Positions 30,202 through 41,456 of a DNA stretch of 64,000 nt are shown here, piece by piece. Made by a program: the position numbers and the translations under genes. The notes under the pieces were generated by a model. The model had not been told where the DNA came from and made no database searches. It saw nothing but the letters and a program-made list of their open reading frames with translations. Each line of letters starts with the position of its first letter. Positions within the stretch are counted from its first letter, which is position 1. The DNA comes from Lysobacter helvus (GTDB taxonomy: Bacteria > Pseudomonadota > Gammaproteobacteria > Xanthomonadales > Xanthomonadaceae): assembly GCF_018406645.1 (NCBI RefSeq), contig NZ_AP024546.1:62001-126000 (forward strand), given 5' to 3'.

Positions 30202-31719
30202 ATGTTTTTCGAACGCAGGAAACCGCTAGACCTGATCCTGGCGACCGCCGCCAAGCGATCGTTGTCGCGACAGCTCAACGCCTTCGACCTGACGATGCTC
30301 GGCATCGGCGCGGTCATCGGCACCGGCATCTTCGTCCTCACCGCGGTGGCCGCCAACAAGGCCGGCCCCGGCATGATGTATTCGTTCCTCATCGCCGGCT
30401 TCGTCTGCGCGCTGACGGCCCTGATCTACTCCGAGATCGCGGCGATGGTGCCGGTCTCGGGCTCCGCCTACACCTATTCCTACGCCGTCCTTGGCGAACT
30501 CATCGCGTGGATGGTCGGCTGGGCGCTGATCCTGGAGTACGCGGTCGCCGCGGGCGCGGTCGCCGTGGGCTGGTCGGGGTACGCCAACGGCTTCCTGGCG
30601 AGCATCGGGCACGCATTGCCCATCGCGCTCACCGCAGGCCCGGGTGACACGATCACGCTCGCCGACGGCACCACCGCGCGCGGCTCGTTCAACCTCATCG
30701 CCTTCCTGCTCTCGCTGCTGATCACCTGGCTGCTCGTGCTGGGCACGTCCAAGTCGGCGAAGTTCACCGCGATGCTCGTGATCGTGAAGATCGTGGCGCT
30801 GACCGCGTTCGTCATCCTCGCCTTCCCGGCCGTCAAGCACGCCAACTTCGTGCCGATGCTGCCGAACGGCTGGGGCACGCCGCTGTCGGGCGTGGGCGTC
30901 CTGGGCGCCGCGGCGTCGATCTTCTTCGCGTACGTCGGCTTCGACGCGGTGTCCACCGCCGCCGAGGAAACCAAGAACCCGAACCGCAACATCCCGATCG
31001 GCCTCATCGGCTCGCTCGCGATCTGCACCGTGTTCTACCTGCTGGTGGCCTACACCGCGGTCGGCTCGATGGGCGCGCAGCCCGGCGGCCCGCTGTCGCA
31101 GAGCAAGGAACCGCTGGCGTTCGTGCTACGCACGATCGGCTGGCCGCACATCGGCAACGCGGTCGCCATCGCGGCCATCATCGCGCTGCCGTCGGTCGTG
31201 CTGATGATGATCTTCGGCCAGACCCGCATCCTGTTCACGATGGCGCGCGACGGCCTGCTGCCGGAAGTGCTCTCGCGCGTGCATCCGCGCTTCCACACGC
31301 CGCACGTGGTGACGTGGATCACCGGCGTGGCGGTGTCGCTGTTCGCGGCGATGTTCCCGGTGGGCATGCTCGCCGACATCTCCAACTCCGGCACGCTGTT
31401 CGCGTTCTTCATGGTCGCCGCCGGCGTGATGGTGCTGCGTCGCACGGAGCCGGAACGCCACCGCCCGTTCCGCACCCCGCTGATCTGGATCGTCGGCCCG
31501 CTCGCCATGGGCGGCTGCGTGCTGCTGTTCTTCAGCCTGGGCTGGAACCCGACGATCAAGTACTTCCTGATCTGGGCAGCGATCGGCCTGGTTGTGTACT
31601 TCGGCTATGCGCGCCAGCGCAGCCACCTGGCGCCGGGCAACGAGCAGCTGCTGCATCCGGCCCCGTCGCCGCTCGGCCCCGACCCGCTGGTGCACGAGGG
31701 TCCGGATCCGGGTCCGTAA
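30202..31719 (+). CDS. APC family amino acid permease
   Basis: A 505-residue inner-membrane transporter with about 12 transmembrane helices. GIGAVIGTGIFVLTA is the unwound TM1 substrate site of the APC superfamily and AYVGFDAVSTAAEETKNP the TM6/loop signature of the cationic amino acid transporter (CAT, YhdG-like) branch. The cytosolic C-terminus is Pro-rich (PAPSPLGPDPLVHEG). The start ATG 30202 has GGGGAG nine bases upstream. It could supply arginine, histidine or branched-chain amino acids handled by its neighbours; substrate is not determined by sequence. A strong terminator follows. Confidence 0.9.
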   Translation: MFFERRKPLDLILATAAKRSLSRQLNAFDLTMLGIGAVIGTGIFVLTAVAANKAGPGMMYSFLIAGFVCALTALIYSEIAAMVPVSGSAYTYSYAVLGELIAWMVGWALILEYAVAAGAVAVGWSGYANGFLASIGHALPIALTAGPGDTITLADGTTARGSFNLIAFLLSLLITWLLVLGTSKSAKFTAMLVIVKIVALTAFVILAFPAVKHANFVPMLPNGWGTPLSGVGVLGAAASIFFAYVGFDAVSTAAEETKNPNRNIPIGLIGSLAICTVFYLLVAYTAVGSMGAQPGGPLSQSKEPLAFVLRTIGWPHIGNAVAIAAIIALPSVVLMMIFGQTRILFTMARDGLLPEVLSRVHPRFHTPHVVTWITGVAVSLFAAMFPVGMLADISNSGTLFAFFMVAAGVMVLRRTEPERHRPFRTPLIWIVGPLAMGGCVLLFFSLGWNPTIKYFLIWAAIGLVVYFGYARQRSHLAPGNEQLLHPAPSPLGPDPLVHEGPDPGP

Positions 31720-31740
31720 CGGACACGCGGTCGATGACAC

Positions 31741-31774
31741 GAAACGGCGCGGACCTCCGCGCCGTTTCCTTTTG
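31741..31774 (+). terminator. Rho-independent terminator after the permease
   Basis: Perfect 12-bp stem GAAACGGCGCGG/CCGCGCCGTTTC with loop ACCT (31753-31756), followed by CTTTTG. Confidence 0.88.
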
Positions 31775-31783
31775 GGCCCGCGT

Positions 31784-31814
31784 TTGCAGGCCCTGAACAC
31801 GCTCCGGGTAAACT
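31784..31814 (+). promoter_or_regulatory. candidate mtnB promoter close to the start codon
   Basis: TAAACT (31809-31814) lies eight bases before the mtnB ATG, with TTGCAG (31784-31789) 19 bp upstream. If used, transcription would begin at or next to the ATG, giving a leaderless mRNA. Confidence 0.4.
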
Positions 31815-31821
31815 GCGCCGC

Positions 31822-32457
31822 ATGAGCGCTTCCCCCTACGACGTGAACGCCCTCCGCCACGCGGCCGGCGAGATCATCACCAACGTGCGCGAACTCGCCG
31901 CCGCGGGCTGGACGCCGGCCACCAGCAGCAACTTCTCGCGCCGCCTCGACGAACGCCACGCGGCGATCACCGTGTCCGGCCGCGACAAGGGCAAGCTGAC
32001 CGAGAACGACATCATGGTCGTGGACTGGGACGGAAAGGCCGTCGGCAGCGACCACCGCCCGTCCGCGGAAACCTTGCTGCACACGCAGCTCTACGCGCGC
32101 TATCCCGACATCGGCTGCGTGCTGCACACGCATTCGCAGAACCAGACCATCGCTTCGCGCCTGTATTCGGGCAAGGGCGTGGTCAAGCTGGACGGCTACG
32201 AATTGCTCAAGGCCTTCCGCGGCAACGAAACGCACGAGACCGAAGTGCTCGTGCCCGTGCTGCCCAACTCGCAGGACATGCACACGCTGGCCGCGCAGGT
32301 CGATGCCCTGCTCGACCGCCAGCCGATGTGGGGATACCTGATCGACGGCCACGGCATGTACGCCTGGGGCCGCGACATGCCCGAAGCGCGCCGCCACCTG
32401 GAAGCCTTCGAATTCCTGCTGGGCTGCGAACTGGAACTGAGGAAGCTGCAACGATGA
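31822..32457 (+). CDS. mtnB: methylthioribulose-1-phosphate dehydratase
   Basis: Methionine salvage: dehydrates 5-methylthioribulose 1-phosphate to the diketopentyl phosphate. A 211-residue class II aldolase-fold protein with the zinc motif VLHTHSQNQ, a second His in GHGMYAWG, and SGRDKGKL near residue 52. It heads mtnB-mtnD-mtnC, in which each stop overlaps the next start by four bases. mtnA, mtnK/mtnN and the final aminotransferase are not in the window. Confidence 0.93.
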   Translation: MSASPYDVNALRHAAGEIITNVRELAAAGWTPATSSNFSRRLDERHAAITVSGRDKGKLTENDIMVVDWDGKAVGSDHRPSAETLLHTQLYARYPDIGCVLHTHSQNQTIASRLYSGKGVVKLDGYELLKAFRGNETHETEVLVPVLPNSQDMHTLAAQVDALLDRQPMWGYLIDGHGMYAWGRDMPEARRHLEAFEFLLGCELELRKLQR

Positions 32458-33014
32458 GCCGCCTGCGCATCTTCGAGGAAGACCACCCCGACCAGCCCGT
32501 CGTCGTCGCGCGCACGCACGCCGACATCGCGCGCGAACTCGCGCCGATCCACGTGGGCTTCGAACAATGGGAAGCCGCGCAGCCAATCGCGCCGGGCGAC
32601 CCGCACGAGAAGATCTTCGCCGCGTACAAGGCCGACATCGATCGCCTCGTCGCCGAGCGCGGCTTCAAGACCGTCGACGTGGTGAGCATCGCGCCGGACA
32701 ACCCGAAGCGCGAGGAAATGCGCACCAAGTTCCTCGAGGAACACTTCCACAAGGAAGACGAAGTGCGGTTCTTCGTGGCGGGCTCGGGCCTGTTCACGCT
32801 GCACGTCGAAGGGCGCGTCTACGAACTGCTGTGCGAATCCGGCGACCTCGTCGCGGTGCCGGATGGCATGACGCACTGGTTCGACATGGGGCCGGAGCCG
32901 AGCTTCGTGGCGATCCGCTTCTTCACCGAGCCGGATGGCTGGGTCGGGCATTTCACCGGCAAGGACATCGCGCAGAAGTTCCCGCGCTACGAAACCGGGC
33001 AAGCGCGCGAATGA
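32454..33014 (+). CDS. mtnD: acireductone dioxygenase
   Basis: Metal-dependent dioxygenase of methionine salvage, 186 residues. The cupin metal site is [13 protein letters not shown] (two His and a Glu) plus a later His in THWFDMG. With Fe(II) it forms the methionine 2-oxo acid, with Ni(II) it runs an off-pathway reaction releasing CO. It sits between mtnB and mtnC with four-base overlaps on both sides. Confidence 0.93.
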   Translation: MSRLRIFEEDHPDQPVVVARTHADIARELAPIHVGFEQWEAAQPIAPGDPHEKIFAAYKADIDRLVAERGFKTVDVVSIAPDNPKREEMRTKFLEEHFHKEDEVRFFVAGSGLFTLHVEGRVYELLCESGDLVAVPDGMTHWFDMGPEPSFVAIRFFTEPDGWVGHFTGKDIAQKFPRYETGQARE

Positions 33015-33715
33015 GCCAGGCCATGAAGCCGCTGATCCTGACGGACATCGAAGGCACGACCAGCAGCATTTCCTTCGTGCGCGACGTGCTGTTCCCGTAT
33101 GCGCGGCGCGCGTTGCCGGGCTTCGTGCGACAACACGGCCGCGATCCCCACGTGCGCCGCTGGCTCGACCAGGTGGCCACCGAGAACGGCGGCGTGTGCA
33201 GCGACGACATGATCGTGGAGATGCTGCAGGGCTGGATCGACCAGGACCGCAAGCACACCGCGCTCAAGGCGCTGCAAGGCCTGGTGTGGGAAGCGGGTTA
33301 CGAGAATGCGGACTTCACCGCGCCGGTGTATCCGGATGCGGCGAAGCAGTTGCGCGCCTGGCATGCAGCGGGGTTTCCGCTCGCGGTGTATTCGTCCGGG
33401 TCGGTGCCGGCGCAGAAGCTGTTGTTCGGGCATACCGATGCGGGCGACATGACCGGGGTGTTTGAAGGCTGGTTCGACACGGCCGTCGGGCACAAGCGCG
33501 ATGCGGAGAGTTACCGGCGGATCGCGGCGGAGGTGCAGCGCGCGCCCGGCGACATCGTGTTCCTGTCGGACGTGGTCGAAGAACTCGACGCCGCTCGCGA
33601 CGCGGGCCTGCGCACGGTGCTGGTCGATCGCCGCGAGGATTACGACACGCCGCGCACCGGCGACGCGACGAATGGGCACCAGCGCGTGGACTCCTTCGCG
33701 GACATCACGCCCTAG
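33011..33715 (+). CDS. mtnC: acireductone synthase (enolase-phosphatase E1)
   Basis: HAD-superfamily enzyme of 234 residues that enolises and dephosphorylates 2,3-diketo-5-methylthiopentyl 1-phosphate. HAD motif I is [14 protein letters not shown] near residue 11, motif II YSSGSV, motif III the Lys of GHKRD and motif [14 protein letters not shown]. Start ATG 33011 overlaps the mtnD stop. The stop overlaps the convergent phosphoesterase gene by four bases. Confidence 0.93.
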   Translation: MSQAMKPLILTDIEGTTSSISFVRDVLFPYARRALPGFVRQHGRDPHVRRWLDQVATENGGVCSDDMIVEMLQGWIDQDRKHTALKALQGLVWEAGYENADFTAPVYPDAAKQLRAWHAAGFPLAVYSSGSVPAQKLLFGHTDAGDMTGVFEGWFDTAVGHKRDAESYRRIAAEVQRAPGDIVFLSDVVEELDAARDAGLRTVLVDRREDYDTPRTGDATNGHQRVDSFADITP

Positions 33716-35226
33716 TTCGCGACGTCGTCCAGGCGGTAGGACGTCGTCGCCGTCACCTCGCCCCGCCACGGATCGAACGCGCGCACTTCCACGCGATGTT
33801 CGCCGGCGTCCAGCTTCGTCGGCAGCGCGCCGCGCCACAGGTGCGTCGACGGCGTCGCCTCCGGCGAGCGGTCGAACCCGCGCAGCGACGTCGCCTGGTC
33901 GTCCCGCACGTTCTCTTCGACGAGCCGCGGATCCGGCTGCGCCACGCGCACCATCGGCTTCCACGCGCCACCATCCACACGGAATTCCACGCGCGTGTCG
34001 CTTTGTCCCATGAACACGTTCGCGTACACGCCCCACGCGGGATACGCGCCGCGACGCAGCACCTTCGGCGCATGCAGCGCCATCGCGCTGTCGGCCGGAT
34101 CGCGCGCGGGATGCCACGCCAGCGCGTAGTCACCGCCGCGTTTCACCTCGAGCGTCGCGAAGCCGTTCGGCGTGCCGTCGCTCATCGTCGCGTCGGGAAT
34201 CCCCGCCGCATCCTTCACCCCAGACCAGTACGCCCCGCACGCCGCGCCCACGTTGTATTCGTGCAGCGGCTGCGTGCCATGCCAGCCGTCGGCGGCCGTG
34301 TGCACGAACTGGCGCTGCTCGTGCGTGTGCGCGCTGAGCAGCAGCACGTGCGGGAACGGCTGCAGCAGCCCGAACAGGCGTTCGCGGTCCGCGGCCCGGA
34401 AGGTTTCGGCGCCATGCGCATCGTCGGTCTGGAAGAACGGGATGTGCGCCGCGACGATCAGCAAGCGATCGCGCGACGCCGTCGCGAGCCACGCCTGCAG
34501 GAACGCGAACTGCTCCTCCCGCAGCCCGCCGACGTACGCAGGCGACTGCCCCGGCAATGCGATCACATCGTCGAGCACCACGACATTCGCCTGCGCCTCT
34601 TCCCACGCGAACGTATCCGGCCCGAACGCCTGGTGGAACGCCTGCAGCGAGCGCACGTCGTCCGCGGGCTTCGCATCGATGTCGTGGTTGCCCGGCGCAT
34701 GCAGCCACGGCACGCCGAGCTGCGCGGTGGCGGCCTGCACGGCTGGATACAGCGCGGTGTTGTTGTCGACGATGTCGCCGAGCGTGAGGCCGAAGGTCGC
34801 GCCCTGCGCGCGCGGCCTGGCGGACGCCACGATGTCGCGGGCGTAATAGTCGACGTCGGTCATCGTCTTCGGCTGCGGGTCGCCGAACAGCACCGCGTGC
34901 AGCGTGTCGCCGCCGGGCGCCTTGCGATGCAACGCGAAGTCGCCGCAGCCGCTGCGCCAGAAGTCCGGCATCCCGTTCGCGCGCATCGGTACCGCGTACT
35001 CCGCGGGCTTGATGACGAAGACCTCGCGGCCGGGCGTGCGGGCCATCGCGTAACGTCCGGACGCGTCGGTCGCGACGACCTGCGTCCCGTCGGAGACGTG
35101 CACGCCGGCGATGCCGGCGTGGGTGGTGGCGTCCTGGACCCGGCCCGTACAGCGCTCGGCGGCGCCGGCGAAACCGGGGATGGCAAGGACGGCGAAGCAC
35201 GCAACATGCAATCGGAATCGGGTCAT
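33712..35226 (-). CDS. secreted calcineurin-like metallophosphoesterase
   Basis: A 504-residue exported phosphoesterase. The signal peptide ([22 protein letters not shown]) is followed by a carboxypeptidase-regulatory-like beta domain ([22 protein letters not shown]), then the metallophosphoesterase core: [26 protein letters not shown] and SAHTHEQ, giving the full two-metal ligand set. A C-terminal beta domain ends the protein. This three-domain layout is known from periplasmic phosphoesterases of uncertain substrate. It starts at ATG 35226, 23 bp after the end of the histidine operon, and could be read through from it. Confidence 0.87.
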   Translation of the reverse strand: MTRFRLHVACFAVLAIPGFAGAAERCTGRVQDATTHAGIAGVHVSDGTQVVATDASGRYAMARTPGREVFVIKPAEYAVPMRANGMPDFWRSGCGDFALHRKAPGGDTLHAVLFGDPQPKTMTDVDYYARDIVASARPRAQGATFGLTLGDIVDNNTALYPAVQAATAQLGVPWLHAPGNHDIDAKPADDVRSLQAFHQAFGPDTFAWEEAQANVVVLDDVIALPGQSPAYVGGLREEQFAFLQAWLATASRDRLLIVAAHIPFFQTDDAHGAETFRAADRERLFGLLQPFPHVLLLSAHTHEQRQFVHTAADGWHGTQPLHEYNVGAACGAYWSGVKDAAGIPDATMSDGTPNGFATLEVKRGGDYALAWHPARDPADSAMALHAPKVLRRGAYPAWGVYANVFMGQSDTRVEFRVDGGAWKPMVRVAQPDPRLVEENVRDDQATSLRGFDRSPEATPSTHLWRGALPTKLDAGEHRVEVRAFDPWRGEVTATTSYRLDDVAN

Positions 35227-35249
35227 GCGCGGATTATGAAGCCCCGCCG

Positions 35250-35852
35250 CTAGCGCGCGCGCATCGCCAGCGTTCGCGCGACGTCGGCCCAGCCCAGTCC
35301 GCGCGCCCGCAGCAGCACCAGCAAGTGGAAGACCAGGTCCGCGGATTCGCCCAGCAACGCCGCATCGTCCTGGACCACGCCCGCGAGCGCCGTCTCCACG
35401 CCCTCCTCGCCCACCTTCTGCGCGATGCCGCGCACGCCGCCCTCGAACAGGCGCGTGGTGTAGCTGTCCGCCGGGCGTTCGCGTTCGCGGGCGGCGACGC
35501 GCGCATCGAGCGCCGCGATCGTGTCCGCAGGCGCCGACGGGAAACAACTGGCGCGCCCGAGATGGCAGGTGGGCCCCTGCGGTCGTGCGAGCACCAGCAG
35601 CGTGTCGCTGTCGCAATCGGCCTGGATCGACACCAGCGCCAGCGTGTGGCCGGACGTCTCGCCTTTCGTCCATTGCGTCCCGCGGCTGCGGCTGAAGAAG
35701 GTGACCTGCCCCGTCGCCTGCGTCGTGGCCAGCGCGGTGCGGTCCATGTAGCCGAGCATCAGCACGCGCAGGGTATCGGCGTCCTGCACGATCGCGGGGA
35801 CCAGGCCGCCCTGCTTGTCCGCGGACAGGCGGTCGAAGTCGATCGTGCTCAT
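35250..35852 (-). CDS. hisI: bifunctional phosphoribosyl-AMP cyclohydrolase/phosphoribosyl-ATP pyrophosphatase
   Basis: Steps 2 and 3 of histidine synthesis in one 200-residue protein. The cyclohydrolase half has the metal-binding DCDSD and CHLGRASCF; the pyrophosphatase half (from about residue 110) has the all-helical [10 protein letters not shown] and [13 protein letters not shown] metal sites. It is the last gene of the his operon; ATG 35852 overlaps the hisF stop by four bases. Confidence 0.95.
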   Translation of the reverse strand: MSTIDFDRLSADKQGGLVPAIVQDADTLRVLMLGYMDRTALATTQATGQVTFFSRSRGTQWTKGETSGHTLALVSIQADCDSDTLLVLARPQGPTCHLGRASCFPSAPADTIAALDARVAARERERPADSYTTRLFEGGVRGIAQKVGEEGVETALAGVVQDDAALLGESADLVFHLLVLLRARGLGWADVARTLAMRAR

Positions 35853-36622
35853 GCGACGCGCACCGGGATGCCTTGCGCCTCCAGGCTGCGCTTGAGGACG
35901 GCGATGTCGATCGCGCCGGAATGGAACACGCTCGCCGCCAGCGCGCCATCGACATCGGCCTCGCGGAAGGCGGCCAGGAAATGCGCATCGCTGCCCGCGC
36001 CCCCCGACGCGATCATCGGGACGTCGCACACCGCCCGCGCCGCGCGCAATTGCGCCAGATCGTAGCCATCGCGCGTGCCGTCGTGGCCCATGCAGTTGAG
36101 GACGATCTCGCCCGCGCCGAGCGCCTGCGCTGCCACGATCCAGTCCAGCGTGCGCCGGCCCGGGGCGCGCATCGCCGCAGGATCGCCCGCGTGGCTGCGC
36201 ACGCGCCACTGCCCGTCGGCCTCGCGCGTGCTGTCGATTCCGACGACGACGCATTGCGTTCCGAAGGCTTCCGCCAGTTCGCCGATCAGCGCGGGGCGTT
36301 CGAGCGCCGGCGTGTTCACCGAGATCTTGTCCGCGCCGGCATGCAACAGGCCGCGTGCAGTGGCCACGTCACGCACGCCGCCCGCCACGCAAAAAGGGAT
36401 GTCGAGCTCGCGCGCCACGCGTTCGACCCACGTAGGGCAGACACTGCGACCGCGCGGGCTGGCGCCGATGTCGTAGAACACCAGTTCGTCCGCGCCCGCA
36501 TCGCGGTAGCGCCGGGCCAGGGTGACCACGTCGCCCACGTCGACATGGTCGCGGAAGCGCACGCCTTTCACGACGCGCCCGTCGCGCACGTCCAGGCACG
36601 GGATGATGCGACGGCTCAGCAT
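35849..36622 (-). CDS. hisF: imidazole glycerol phosphate synthase cyclase subunit
   Basis: TIM-barrel cyclase that receives ammonia from HisH and makes imidazole glycerol phosphate and AICAR. D11 in [14 protein letters not shown] and the Asp in VVGIDSTRE are the catalytic pair. Length 257 is normal. It overlaps hisA by seven bases and hisI by four. Confidence 0.96.
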   Translation of the reverse strand: MLSRRIIPCLDVRDGRVVKGVRFRDHVDVGDVVTLARRYRDAGADELVFYDIGASPRGRSVCPTWVERVARELDIPFCVAGGVRDVATARGLLHAGADKISVNTPALERPALIGELAEAFGTQCVVVGIDSTREADGQWRVRSHAGDPAAMRAPGRRTLDWIVAAQALGAGEIVLNCMGHDGTRDGYDLAQLRAARAVCDVPMIASGGAGSDAHFLAAFREADVDGALAASVFHSGAIDIAVLKRSLEAQGIPVRVA

Positions 36623-37350
36623 GCGAGGGCCTGCGCCAGGTCGAGGCGACCTTCCAGCAACGCGCGTCCGAGCACTGCGCCCGCGCAACCGGCGGCGCGT
36701 GCAGCGCGCAGGTCGGCGAGGTCGCGCACACCGCCGGAGGCCTGCAGCGCAACCCCGGGGGCGCGCGCGCGCAATTCGGCATAGAGCGCCGTGTTGGGCC
36801 CGGACAGCATGCCGTCGCGGGCGATGTCCGTGCACAGCAGATGGCGCAGGCCGCGCGCGATGAAATCGTCGACGCACGCGTCGAGGCCCTGCGCCGCGTC
36901 GGCCGTCCAGCCGCGCACGGCCGGCCGCCAACGCCCCTGGTCGTCGAGGCGCACGTCCAATGCAATCGTGATCGCGTCGGCGCCGAATTCCGCCAGCCAT
37001 TCGCCCACGCATGCCGGCTCCTCCACCGCCAGCGATCCCACCACGACGCGCGCCGCACCGGCGTCGCGCATGCGGGCCACGTCCTGCCGCGTGCGCACGC
37101 CGCCCCCGGTCTGCACCTGCAGGCGGCCGTCGGCGACGATGCGCGCGAGCAGCGGCAGCAACGTGTACCCGCCGATGCGTGCGGCATCCAGGTCGACCAG
37201 GTGCAACCAGCGCGCGCCCGCATCGGCGAAGGCCATCGCGCGCGCGAAGGGATCCTCGTCGTAGCGGGTTTCCCGTGCGTAGTCGCCCTGGCGCAGGCGG
37301 ACGACGCGCCCGCCACGCACGTCGATCGCGGGATAGCAGGTGAAACTCAT
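36616..37350 (-). CDS. hisA: ProFAR isomerase
   Basis: 1-(5-phosphoribosyl)-5-[(5-phosphoribosylamino)methylideneamino]imidazole-4-carboxamide isomerase, the Amadori step. A 244-residue TIM barrel homologous to HisF, with the catalytic Asp in YPAIDVRGG (residue 10) and the second in TDIARDGML, and phosphate loops GGGVRT and ASGGVRDL. Coupled to hisH (four bases) and hisF (seven bases). Confidence 0.95.
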   Translation of the reverse strand: MSFTCYPAIDVRGGRVVRLRQGDYARETRYDEDPFARAMAFADAGARWLHLVDLDAARIGGYTLLPLLARIVADGRLQVQTGGGVRTRQDVARMRDAGAARVVVGSLAVEEPACVGEWLAEFGADAITIALDVRLDDQGRWRPAVRGWTADAAQGLDACVDDFIARGLRHLLCTDIARDGMLSGPNTALYAELRARAPGVALQASGGVRDLADLRAARAAGCAGAVLGRALLEGRLDLAQALAC

Positions 37351-37976
37351 GCGACCTCCTTGGCGATGGCAGAGCCCGCGCGGAGGGAAAGAAAATTGCG
37401 GAGCACCTGCGCACCGAACGTCGCGGACCGCTCCGGATGGAACTGCGCGCCGCAGACGTGCCCGCGCCGCACCATCGCGGCGAACGTGTCGCCATGCGTG
37501 GCCGTGGCGATGCAATCCTCCGTCACGGGCGCGGCGAAGCCATGCACGAAGTAGGCCTGTGCGCCGGGCACGGCCTCGTCCAGCAACGGATCGGCGCTGC
37601 GGGCGTCCACGCGATTCCAGCCCATGTGCGGCACGCGCACGCCGGGCGCGCCACGCAATGCGCGCACGCGCCCGGGCAACAGGCCCAGGCATGCCTCGCC
37701 GCTTTCATCGGACGCCTCGAACAACAACTGCATGCCGAGGCAGATGCCGAACAAGGGCACGTCGATCGCGTTCAATGCAGGCACGAACCCGCGCTGCGCC
37801 AGCAAGCGCATCGCCGGTCCGGCCGCGCCCACGCCGGGCAGGATCACGCGCGCCGCGCCACGCAGGGCATCGGCATCGCGCGCGATGCGCACCTGCGCAC
37901 CCAGGCGCTCCAGGGCATACGACACCGACCCCAGGTTCGCGCCGCCCGCATCGATCAGTGCGACGACCCCGCTCAC
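37347..37976 (-). CDS. hisH: imidazole glycerol phosphate synthase glutaminase subunit
   Basis: Class I glutamine amidotransferase that feeds ammonia to HisF. The 209-residue frame starts with GTG 37976 (VSGVVALID), overlapping the hisB stop by four bases; no ATG gives the first strand. The catalytic Cys is in FGICLGMQ, and QFHPERS supplies His and Glu. The oxyanion strand reads LPGVGA. Confidence 0.94.
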   Translation of the reverse strand: MSGVVALIDAGGANLGSVSYALERLGAQVRIARDADALRGAARVILPGVGAAGPAMRLLAQRGFVPALNAIDVPLFGICLGMQLLFEASDESGEACLGLLPGRVRALRGAPGVRVPHMGWNRVDARSADPLLDEAVPGAQAYFVHGFAAPVTEDCIATATHGDTFAAMVRRGHVCGAQFHPERSATFGAQVLRNFLSLRAGSAIAKEVA

Positions 37977-39049
37977 AGCACGCCCTTCGTCGTCGGCAAC
38001 GCCACGCCTTCGCGACGCAACGCTTGCCGTAACGCGCGACCGACGACCTTGAAGCAGGCTTCCACCTTGTGGTGGTCGTTCTCGCCGCGCAGCAGTTGCA
38101 GGTGCAGGTTGAGGCCCGCGCCTTCGCACAACGAACGGAAGAAGTGCGGGACGAGCTCGGTCGGAAGATCGCCCACCCGTTCGCGCGCGAACGCGCCGTC
38201 GAACACGAACACGGCGCGGCCCGACCAATCCAGCGCGGCCATCGCCAGCGCCTCGTCCATCGGCAGCATGAACCCGTAGCGTGCGAGGCCGCGCTTGTCG
38301 CCCACCGCCTCGCGCAAGGCCTGGCCCAAGGCGAGCGCGGTGTCCTCCACCGTGTGGTGTTCGTCGACACGCAGGTCGCCGTCGCACCGCAGCGTCAGGC
38401 CGAACCCACCGTGCTTCCCCAGTTGCTCGAGCATGTGGTCGAAGAAGCCCAAGCCGGTAGCGACGATGGGGTCGCGCGGCGCGTCGAGGTCCACGTCGAC
38501 GGTGATGCGGGTTTCGCGCGTGTGGCGTTCGACGCGGGCCGTGCGCGCCGACGCCAACAGGGCATCGGCCACGCCGGCCCACGTTGCATCGCCGCCGAAT
38601 TGCGCGGTCCGCAACTGGAAGCCGCGCACGCCGAGGTTCTTCGCGAATTGCACATCTGTGTCGCGATCCCCGACGACGGCCGAACGCGCCCAGTCGATCG
38701 AGCGATCGCGCAACAGCGGCGTGACCAACCCGAGGGCAGGCTTGCGCGTCGGTGCGTTGTCCGCGGGGAAACTGCGATCGATCAGGACATCGCGGAACAC
38801 GATCCCCTGGCTCGCCAGGACTTGCAGCAGCAATGCGTGCGGACCTGCGAACGCCGCTTCCGGGAACGCATCGGTGCCCAGGCCGTCCTGGTTGGTGACC
38901 ATGACGAACGCGTAGCCGGCCTCGCGCAGGCGCAGGAGCGCGGGGATGCAACCGGCGACCAGCCGCAGCTTCTCGAAGGCGTCCACCTGGAAATCGGCGG
39001 GCTCCTCGATCAGCGTGCCGTCGCGGTCGATGAACAGGATCGGCGTCAT
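37973..39049 (-). CDS. hisB: bifunctional histidinol-phosphatase/imidazoleglycerol-phosphate dehydratase
   Basis: A 358-residue fusion as in enterobacteria and xanthomonads. The N-terminal HAD phosphatase has D8 and D10 in [11 protein letters not shown] and acts at the penultimate step; from about residue 170 the dehydratase part has the metal-binding [16 protein letters not shown] and ENDHHKVE motifs. One unusual point is the absence of a clear zinc loop of four Cys in the phosphatase half, seen in E. coli HisB; here that stretch lacks Cys. Confidence 0.95.
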   Translation of the reverse strand: MTPILFIDRDGTLIEEPADFQVDAFEKLRLVAGCIPALLRLREAGYAFVMVTNQDGLGTDAFPEAAFAGPHALLLQVLASQGIVFRDVLIDRSFPADNAPTRKPALGLVTPLLRDRSIDWARSAVVGDRDTDVQFAKNLGVRGFQLRTAQFGGDATWAGVADALLASARTARVERHTRETRITVDVDLDAPRDPIVATGLGFFDHMLEQLGKHGGFGLTLRCDGDLRVDEHHTVEDTALALGQALREAVGDKRGLARYGFMLPMDEALAMAALDWSGRAVFVFDGAFARERVGDLPTELVPHFFRSLCEGAGLNLHLQLLRGENDHHKVEACFKVVGRALRQALRREGVALPTTKGVL

Positions 39050-40146
39050 GCGGCGCCTCCGCGCAGCGCAAGGAGCAGGCGCGCGTTGTCCGCGCCGGTG
39101 CCGACGGTGATGCGCAACGCATCGTCCAGTCGCGGTTGCGCGCGCATGTCGCGCACGACGATGCCGGCATCGAGCAGGCGGTGGAAGGCGGCGCCCGCGG
39201 CGTCGGGCGTGTCGAAGCGCACGAGCAGGAAGTTCGCTTGCGACGGATGCACGCGACGCACGCCGGGGACCGTGGACAACGCGCTGCGCAAGGCATCGCG
39301 CGCATGGCGCGTCGCGACGATCCTCGCGCGGGTGGCCGCCAGTGCATTCGGACGCAGCGCCGCCAATGCGCACGCCGCACTTGGCGCGGACACCGGATAC
39401 GGCGCCTGGCACCGCCGCAACGCCGCGACCAGCTGCGGATCGCCGATCACGCAGCCGATGCGCGCCCCTGCGAGCGCGTGCGCTTTCGACAGCGTGCGCA
39501 GGACCGCGAGGTTGCGCCTGCCCTGCACTTCGCCGGTGAGCGAAAGCTGGTCGGCGTATTCGATGTAGGCCTCGTCGACCACGACGATGGCGCGGCCCGC
39601 CAGGCGCTGCGCGAGCGCGAGCACCTCGCCCGCCGGCAGGGGGCCACCCGCGGGATTGCCGGGCGAGCACAGGAAGACGAGCTTGGCGCGTTGCGCGATG
39701 GCCGCATCGCCCACGGCTGCGAAGTCGACGCGGAAATCGTCGGCCTCCTCAAGCAATGGCACGTCAACCAGGCGCGCGCCCTGCAAGCGCGCGCAGACCG
39801 CGTACATGCCGAACACGGGCGGCGTGGCGAGCACGGCGTCGCGGCCCGGCACGCAGAAGGCGCGCACCAGCAAGTCGATCGCCTCGTCGCTGCCGCGGCC
39901 CACGAGCAGTTGCGACGGTGCGCAGGCATACAGCGCCGCGAGCGCATCGACCAGGGCTTCCGCCTGCGGCGCGGGGTAACGACGCAAGGCATCGTCGTCG
40001 TCTTCGTCCGCGCGCGTGCAGGCCTCGTTCGCGTTGAGCCACACCTGTCCCTGCGACGCTTCCATCCGCGCCGAGCGATAGCCCGCGAAGCCGCGCAGGT
40101 CTTCACGCAGCAGCAGCACGGGGTCGTCGCGCTCGACGCGGCTCAC
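39046..40146 (-). CDS. hisC: histidinol-phosphate aminotransferase
   Basis: PLP enzyme of 366 residues for the seventh step of histidine synthesis. The frame starts at GTG 40146 overlapping the hisD stop; ATG at residue 28 would cut the N-terminal arm needed for LNANEA. The PLP lysine lies in [15 protein letters not shown], the cofactor Asp and Tyr in VVDEAYIEY, and the phosphate Arg near the end in NFLLVRF. Confidence 0.94.
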   Translation of the reverse strand: MSRVERDDPVLLLREDLRGFAGYRSARMEASQGQVWLNANEACTRADEDDDDALRRYPAPQAEALVDALAALYACAPSQLLVGRGSDEAIDLLVRAFCVPGRDAVLATPPVFGMYAVCARLQGARLVDVPLLEEADDFRVDFAAVGDAAIAQRAKLVFLCSPGNPAGGPLPAGEVLALAQRLAGRAIVVVDEAYIEYADQLSLTGEVQGRRNLAVLRTLSKAHALAGARIGCVIGDPQLVAALRRCQAPYPVSAPSAACALAALRPNALAATRARIVATRHARDALRSALSTVPGVRRVHPSQANFLLVRFDTPDAAGAAFHRLLDAGIVVRDMRAQPRLDDALRITVGTGADNARLLLALRGGAA

Positions 40147-41456
40147 GCGGTCGCCTCCAGGCGCACGCCGACCGCACGCGCATGCGCTTCGAGCCCTTCG
40201 GCGCGCGCGAGGATCATCGCGGTGCCGCCGATGGCCGACAGGCCCGCGGGATCGACGCATTGCACGGTGATCGCGGTCTGGAAACTGGCGACCGACAACC
40301 CGCTGATCGCACGCGCGGCACCGCCCGTGGGCAGCACGTGGTTGGTGCCGCTGCAGTAATCGCCGATCGCCTCGGGCGAGAAGTCGCCGAGGAAGACCGA
40401 GCCCGCGGCCCGCACGCGCGGTAACCAGGCGCGCGGCGTGCGCACCGCGAGGATGAGGTGTTCGGGGGCATAGGCGTTGCTGACGTCGAAGGCATCGGCG
40501 AGCGCCTGCACCTGGATGGCGCGCGACTGCGCCAACGCCGCGCGCGCGATCGCACGTCGCGGCAAGGTGGCCAGTTGCGCCTGCAGCGCCGCTTCGACCG
40601 CCTCGATCAGGGCCCCGTCGTCGCTCACCAGCAGCACCTGCGAATCGCGGCCGTGTTCGGCCTGCGACAACAGGTCGGCGGCCACGAAGCGCGGATCGGC
40701 GCCGCCGTCGGCGATGACCAGCACTTCCGATGGACCGGCGGGCATGTCGATCGCCGGACCATCGCCCTGCATCGACACGATGCGCTTGGCTTCGGTGACA
40801 TACGCGTTACCTGGCCCGAACACCTTGTCGCAGCGCGGAATCGATTCGGTGCCGAAGGCCATCGCCGCGATCGCCTGCGCGCCCCCGACCTTGAACACGC
40901 GCGCGATGCCGCAGCGTTGCGCGGCGACCAGCAGCACGGGGTCGACCGCGCCGTCCTTGCCCGGTGGCGTGCACAGGATCGTGTCGGTGCAACCGGCGAG
41001 CTGCGCGGGAATGCCGAGCATCAGCACCGTCGAAGGCAGGGGTGCACTCCCCGCGGGGGCGTACAAGCCGACGCGCCCGATCGGACGCAACACGCGTTCG
41101 CAGCGCACGCCCGGTGCGGTGTCGACGGCGTAAGGCGCTGCCATGCCGGCGCGGTGGAAGGTTTCGATGCGACGCGCGGCATCGTCGATGGCCGCTTGCA
41201 CGTCCGCGTCGACATCGCCCATCGCACGCGCGAATTCGGCCTCGCCCACGGCGAAGTCGTCGATCGTCACGTCGTCGAACTGCAACGTCAGCGCGCGCAG
41301 CGCCGCGTCGCCCCGGGCGCGAACATCGGCGAGGATGCGCTCCACCGACGCGTGCACTTCAACGCAAGCCGACTGCGCGGGCCTGCGCAGCACGTCCGCA
41401 CGCGCGCGCGCATCCAGCGTGTTCCAGTCGATGCGCTGCCACCCTGCCCCGCTCAC
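40143..41456 (-). CDS. hisD: histidinol dehydrogenase
   Basis: Zinc- and NAD-dependent oxidation of histidinol to histidine in two steps, 437 residues. [38 protein letters not shown] (with zinc-binding Gln and His) and APEHL (Glu, His catalytic) are all present. Translation starts at GTG 41456 four bases before the end of hisG, on the criterion of overlap and N-terminal similarity to homologues. Confidence 0.95.
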   Translation of the reverse strand: MSGAGWQRIDWNTLDARARADVLRRPAQSACVEVHASVERILADVRARGDAALRALTLQFDDVTIDDFAVGEAEFARAMGDVDADVQAAIDDAARRIETFHRAGMAAPYAVDTAPGVRCERVLRPIGRVGLYAPAGSAPLPSTVLMLGIPAQLAGCTDTILCTPPGKDGAVDPVLLVAAQRCGIARVFKVGGAQAIAAMAFGTESIPRCDKVFGPGNAYVTEAKRIVSMQGDGPAIDMPAGPSEVLVIADGGADPRFVAADLLSQAEHGRDSQVLLVSDDGALIEAVEAALQAQLATLPRRAIARAALAQSRAIQVQALADAFDVSNAYAPEHLILAVRTPRAWLPRVRAAGSVFLGDFSPEAIGDYCSGTNHVLPTGGAARAISGLSVASFQTAITVQCVDPAGLSAIGGTAMILARAEGLEAHARAVGVRLEATA

